This document shows positions 60,701 to 64,000 of a DNA stretch of 64,000 bases, one piece after another. Positions within the stretch are counted from its first letter, which is position 1. Each line of letters begins with the position of its first letter. Below the pieces are notes generated by a model, which saw only the letters and a list, made by a program, of their open reading frames with translations, was not told the origin of the DNA and made no database searches. A program made the translations under genes and the position numbers. The DNA comes from Prostheceraeus crozeri (lineage: Eukaryota; Platyhelminthes; Polycladida; Euryleptidae), in NCBI GenBank assembly GCA_907163375.1, contig CAJQUW010011016.1, positions 248,001-312,000 on the forward strand. The letters are read 5' to 3'.

Positions 60701-61632
60701 GTTGGTTATTTTGCATTTGAATGCGGTGCTGGGAATGTATTATGAGGCAGAATCCTTATTTGTTGTAGGAATGGGTTGCATTTGAATGCGTTGCTGGGAA
60801 TGTATTATGAGGCAGAATCCTTATTTGTTATAGGAATGGGTTGCATTCGAATGCGTTGCTGGGAATGTATTATGAGGCAGAATCCTTATTTGTTATAGGA
60901 ATGGGTTGCATTTGAATGCGTTGCTGGGAATGTATTATGAGGCAGAATCCTTATTTGTTATAGGAATGGGTTGCATTTGAATGCGTTGCTGGGAATGTAT
61001 TATGAGGCAGAATCCTTATTTGTTGTAGGAATGGGTTGCATTTGAATGCGTTGCTGGGAATGTATTATGAGGCAGAATCCTTATTTGTTGTAGGAATGGG
61101 TTGCATTTGAATGCGTTGCTGGGAATGTATTATGAGGCAGAATCCTTATTTGTTGTAGGAATGGGTTGCATTTGAATGCGTTGCTGGGAATGTATTATGA
61201 GGCAGAATCCTTATTTGTTATAGGAATGGGTTGCATTTGAATGCGTTTTCTGGAAATGTATTATGAGGCAGAATCCTTATTTGTTGTAGGAATGGGTTGC
61301 ATTTGAATGCGTTGCTGGGAATGTATTATGAGGCAGAATCCTTATTTGTTATAGGAATGGGTTGCATTTGAATGCGTTGCTGGAAATGTATTATGAGGCA
61401 GAATCCTTATTTGTTGTAGGAATGGGTTGCATTTGAATGCGTTGCTGGGAATGTATTATGAGGCAGAATCCTTATTTGTTGTAGGAATGGGTTACATTTG
61501 AATGCGTTGCTGGGAATGTATTATGAGGCAGAATCCTTATTTGTTGTAGGAATGGGTTGCATTTGAATGCGGTGCTGGAAATGTATTATGAGGCAGAATC
61601 CTTATTTGTTGTAGGAATGGGTTAGGGTTAGA
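60701..61632. repeat. 65 bp minisatellite, about 14 copies
   Basis: Units of 65 bp (TTTGAATGCGTTGCTGGGAA at 60716, 60781, 60846, 60911, 60976 and so on) are nearly identical. The array begins at the splice donor of the CEP120 exon and ends in GGGTTAGGGTTAG at 61619-61632. The first unit reads GTTGGTTATTTTGCATTTG, so only the first copy carries the functional donor. Confidence 0.96.
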
Positions 61633-61639
61633 AACGCTT

Positions 61640-63840
61640 ATAACACCAGGCCCAAGGTCGACTTGATTTTCAAATTGCCCTTTACCATCGCTCAACGACG
61701 GTGCTCAACGAGTTGACATTTTACTACTTATGTCGATTTCTAAAGTGCTCTTCGAAAATCGTCCAATCCGTACGTGACAAGGAGGAAAAGCAGTTTACAG
61801 GCATTTATGTGTCTTCAGGCCCTTTGACTGCCAATATAGACTACGCTAAGCATGTGATTAATCTTTCTTCGCATAATTTATCTGAGTGCGAACTCCAGGC
61901 TTTGAGTTGGGGTTTTGATTTCTGCATTCCGCCGAAGTTGGATTCTCGTTCCCGCATACAGCTGGAGACAGAGGTGGAGTATGCCTATTCCTAGGTGTGT
62001 AACTTTGCTACCACTGAGTCCGCAGATGCCTCATCAACGAAGACATCACTGGTTCACCTGTGTAATAGTTATCGTCGAACCCCCATTCAAAAGGGTGGCC
62101 TTCAGCCGTCTCATCTTGAGGCGCTTCAGAATATTCGACATAACGATCGTCTGGTGGTTGTTAAACCTGACAAAGGTAATGGAGTTGTAGTGATGAATCG
62201 CTGTGATTATACGTCGAAGCTCTGTGAATTTCTCAACGACGGTGAACGCTTTACGACATGTGTAAATCAGAAAGATCAGTCGCGGGAGCTAGAAGATGAG
62301 CTGAGTCTGGCGCTTGACAAACTAGTTGACTCTGGGCATATCACCAAGTCAATTGCACATTGCTACCACTTGGTAGTAATATTCCTCGAATCTACGGTCT
62401 GCCTAAGACCCATAAGTCGACACTGTCTTTGCGTCCGATTTTGTCCATCCATGGTTGGAAGTGCTTCTCACGGAGTTTCGCGCTGGCTTAGTGATCTTCT
62501 AAAGCCTGTTCGCGAGTTTTTCAACAGCAATAGTCTTAAAGATTCTTTTGAATTTGTCAATCTTATTCGCAATACTAATGTTGATAAACATAGATTTATT
62601 TCTTTTGATGTTGAGTCCCTTTTTCCTAATGTCCCTGGTAAGGAGACTATAGACATTGTGTTATCGACTATTGTTCGTGAAAATATTTGGATTGGCCTTC
62701 TATTAAGCATGCTCCGTCATCTTCTCGAGCTGTGTACTCTAAACGTGCAATTTCTTTTTGATGGTACCTACTATCGTCAAAAGGAGGGATGTGCCATGGG
62801 TAGCTGTCTCGGACCTGTTCTGGCTGACATATTCATGGGTCACATTGAGCACAAGCTCAAAGCTAGCATTGATAGACATTGTAAAGTGTATAAACGTTAC
62901 GTTGACGACTGCTTTCTTGTTGTCCCTGATAAGGTTGATGTGCAGAAACTCTTGAGCACTTTTAATGCTGTTCATGCGAATGTTAAGTTCACAGTTGAAC
63001 AGGAAGTGGACAGCAGTCTTCCCTTTTTAGACGTTTTGAGCACTCGTTGATCTGATGGTGGTGTTCGAACTCGCATTTATAGGAAGACAACTTGGACAGG
63101 CTTGTACACGAGCTTTTTTAGTTTTGTAACGCGTAGTTACAAAGTTGCTCTTGTAAAGACACTCACTTTTCGTGCTCGCTAAATCTGCTCTCCTGAATGT
63201 CTAGACAGTGAGCTCTCCAATATTGAAAAAACTTTAATGTCTAACGGCTACCCTCCCTTTTTTATCAGCCGATATATCAAGTATGCTCTTGAAGACAAAA
63301 TTCCTGTTTTTGGTCCTGATAAAAAGCGTATTGTCATCAAATTGACATTTATTGGAGACAGTGGAGCCAGTTTTTTCTGCAGAGCTGTTAAAAGCATTTT
63401 TTCTGTTTTTCCAGCTGTTGAGCCGAAAGTTGTTTTCTCTGTGCGTAAAGTTCCCGTGGCCCCTATGAAAGATCGCCTTCCTGTTACTGCCCAATCTAGC
63501 GTAATCTATTCTTTTGTGTGTGTTTGCGGATGCAAATACATCGGCAGAACAAGTCGGCATCTTCAAGAAAGGGTAAACGAGCACTTGCCAAAATGGTCAT
63601 GTTTAGGTAAGACTCAACCACGTGCCAAACATCCTCCGTCCAACTCTATCACACGTCATGTATTTGAGCAAAAGTGTAAGCCTTCAGAAACGGCTTTTAG
63701 TGTATTATTTCATGTAGGGCACAGCAGTCTGCTACGTCTGCGCATTGCCGAGGCACTGTATATTAAACGCCTCCGGCCAAATTTATGTGTACAAAAAGAA
63801 AACGTTTTGTCTTTAGCTTTATCTTGGTAATTGACTTTAA
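61640..63840 (+). mobile_element. Long Penelope-like element (PLE 3)
   Basis: A plus-strand element of about 2.2 kb encoding a nearly full-length Penelope-like polymerase in several pieces. It directly follows the minisatellite and a two-unit telomere-like GGGTTAGGGTTAG. No terminal repeats or hammerhead were recognised; the 3' side runs into AT-rich sequence at 63830-64000. Confidence 0.85.
61701..63830 (+). pseudogene. Penelope-like reverse transcriptase and GIY-YIG endonuclease (PLE 3)
   Basis: N-terminal region (LSSHNLSECELQALSWGFDF, 61860-61920) is the typical Penelope start. Reverse transcriptase motifs follow: VVVKPDKGNGVVVMNR (about 62154-62202), FISFDVESLFPNVP (about 62595-62636), YYRQKEGCAMGSCLGPVLAD (about 62770-62830), YKRYVDDCFLVV (about 62886-62925) and LPFLDVLS. 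The GIY-YIG endonuclease reads VIYSFVCVCGCKYIGRTSRH (about 63502-63560) with NEH and a late glutamate. There are three or four stops or frame changes, including one near 61993 and one near 63048. The length would be about 700 residues, close to a complete enzyme. Confidence 0.88.
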
Positions 63841-64000
63841 CTATAATTGTTTTTAATGATTTCTTATCTTTGTTTAAACATATCAGTGATTTATCAATTC
63901 TATAGTGTCAACAATTCAAATGCTTGTGGATCTGTTTCACACCGATGTAATGCCTGAAAGAGAACCGGTTGAAAGGCCTCGCATGCACTTTGCGTTGTTT
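63841..64000. other. No gene recognised
   Basis: AT-rich sequence after the Penelope-like element; probably its 3' flank or the continuing host intron. Confidence 0.35.

Noticed and set aside
60716-61600. Minisatellite as coding repeat
   Set aside because: The 65 bp unit length is not a multiple of three and units contain stops in each frame.
61619-61632. True telomeric repeat tract
   Set aside because: Only two units; too short to call a telomere or interstitial telomeric array.

Overview
This 64 kb window is animal genomic DNA (AT-rich, spliced host gene, many transposon families), probably from an aquatic invertebrate; the species cannot be fixed from sequence alone. The only confident host gene is on the plus strand: two phase-0 coiled-coil exons (53424-53564 and 60611-60700) that resemble the C-terminal part of the centrosomal protein CEP120, separated by a 7 kb intron filled with transposons. 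Almost everything else is mobile DNA, much of it nested.

Two Polinton/Maverick-type (adintovirus-like) elements dominate. Element 1 (1816-17518) lies inside a decayed hAT-like transposase gene and is flanked by a perfect 6 bp target duplication CACAAA. Element 2 (29656-47135) lies inside a small fold-back repeat and is flanked by TAGCTA. Both carry, in the same order and at roughly 90% protein identity by eye, an adenain-like protease, an integrase fused to a parvovirus-like phospholipase A2 module, pX-like and pVI-like hydrophobic core proteins, a double-jelly-roll major capsid protein, a fibre-like coiled-coil protein, a packaging ATPase, a penton-like minor capsid protein, a conserved structural protein and a membrane protein whose start is duplicated in both terminal repeats. 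Element 1 is an old fossil with many breaks (around twenty or more) and a LINE fragment in its polymerase. Element 2 is younger and mostly whole, with about five breaks.

The striking point is that the central replication block has been exchanged. Element 1 has a minus-strand polymerase with an intein at the DTDS active-site motif, plus a C2H2 protein and a 77-residue protein. Element 2 has an unrelated-looking plus-strand polymerase with zinc-finger and HNH-like insertions and no intein, preceded by two ORFs that may be sliding-clamp-like. Both elements also carry many short paired-hairpin insertions (stems such as GAACC/GGTTC followed by GGGC/GCCC), several in frame inside genes, with stem covariation between the two copies. 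This looks like a dispersed palindromic element family and is the best candidate for something undescribed.

Between and beyond the Polintons are: a truncated Penelope-like element with a hammerhead ribozyme (18540-19924) inserted in a CR1/jockey-like LINE (about 18200-25310, minus) whose ORF1 is preceded by tRNA-like sequence; a non-autonomous hAT-like element inserted in that LINE (22303-24144); a LINE tail (26900-27171); a second hAT-like non-autonomous element (48115-49190); a mariner-like element with only an HTH domain (50810-51752); a LINE scrap (52224-52406); a second Penelope-like element (about 54320-55560, minus); a nearly complete Tc1 element with one in-frame stop (57828-59253); a 65 bp minisatellite starting exactly at the second CEP120 splice donor (60701-61632); and a third, long Penelope-like element (about 61640-63840).
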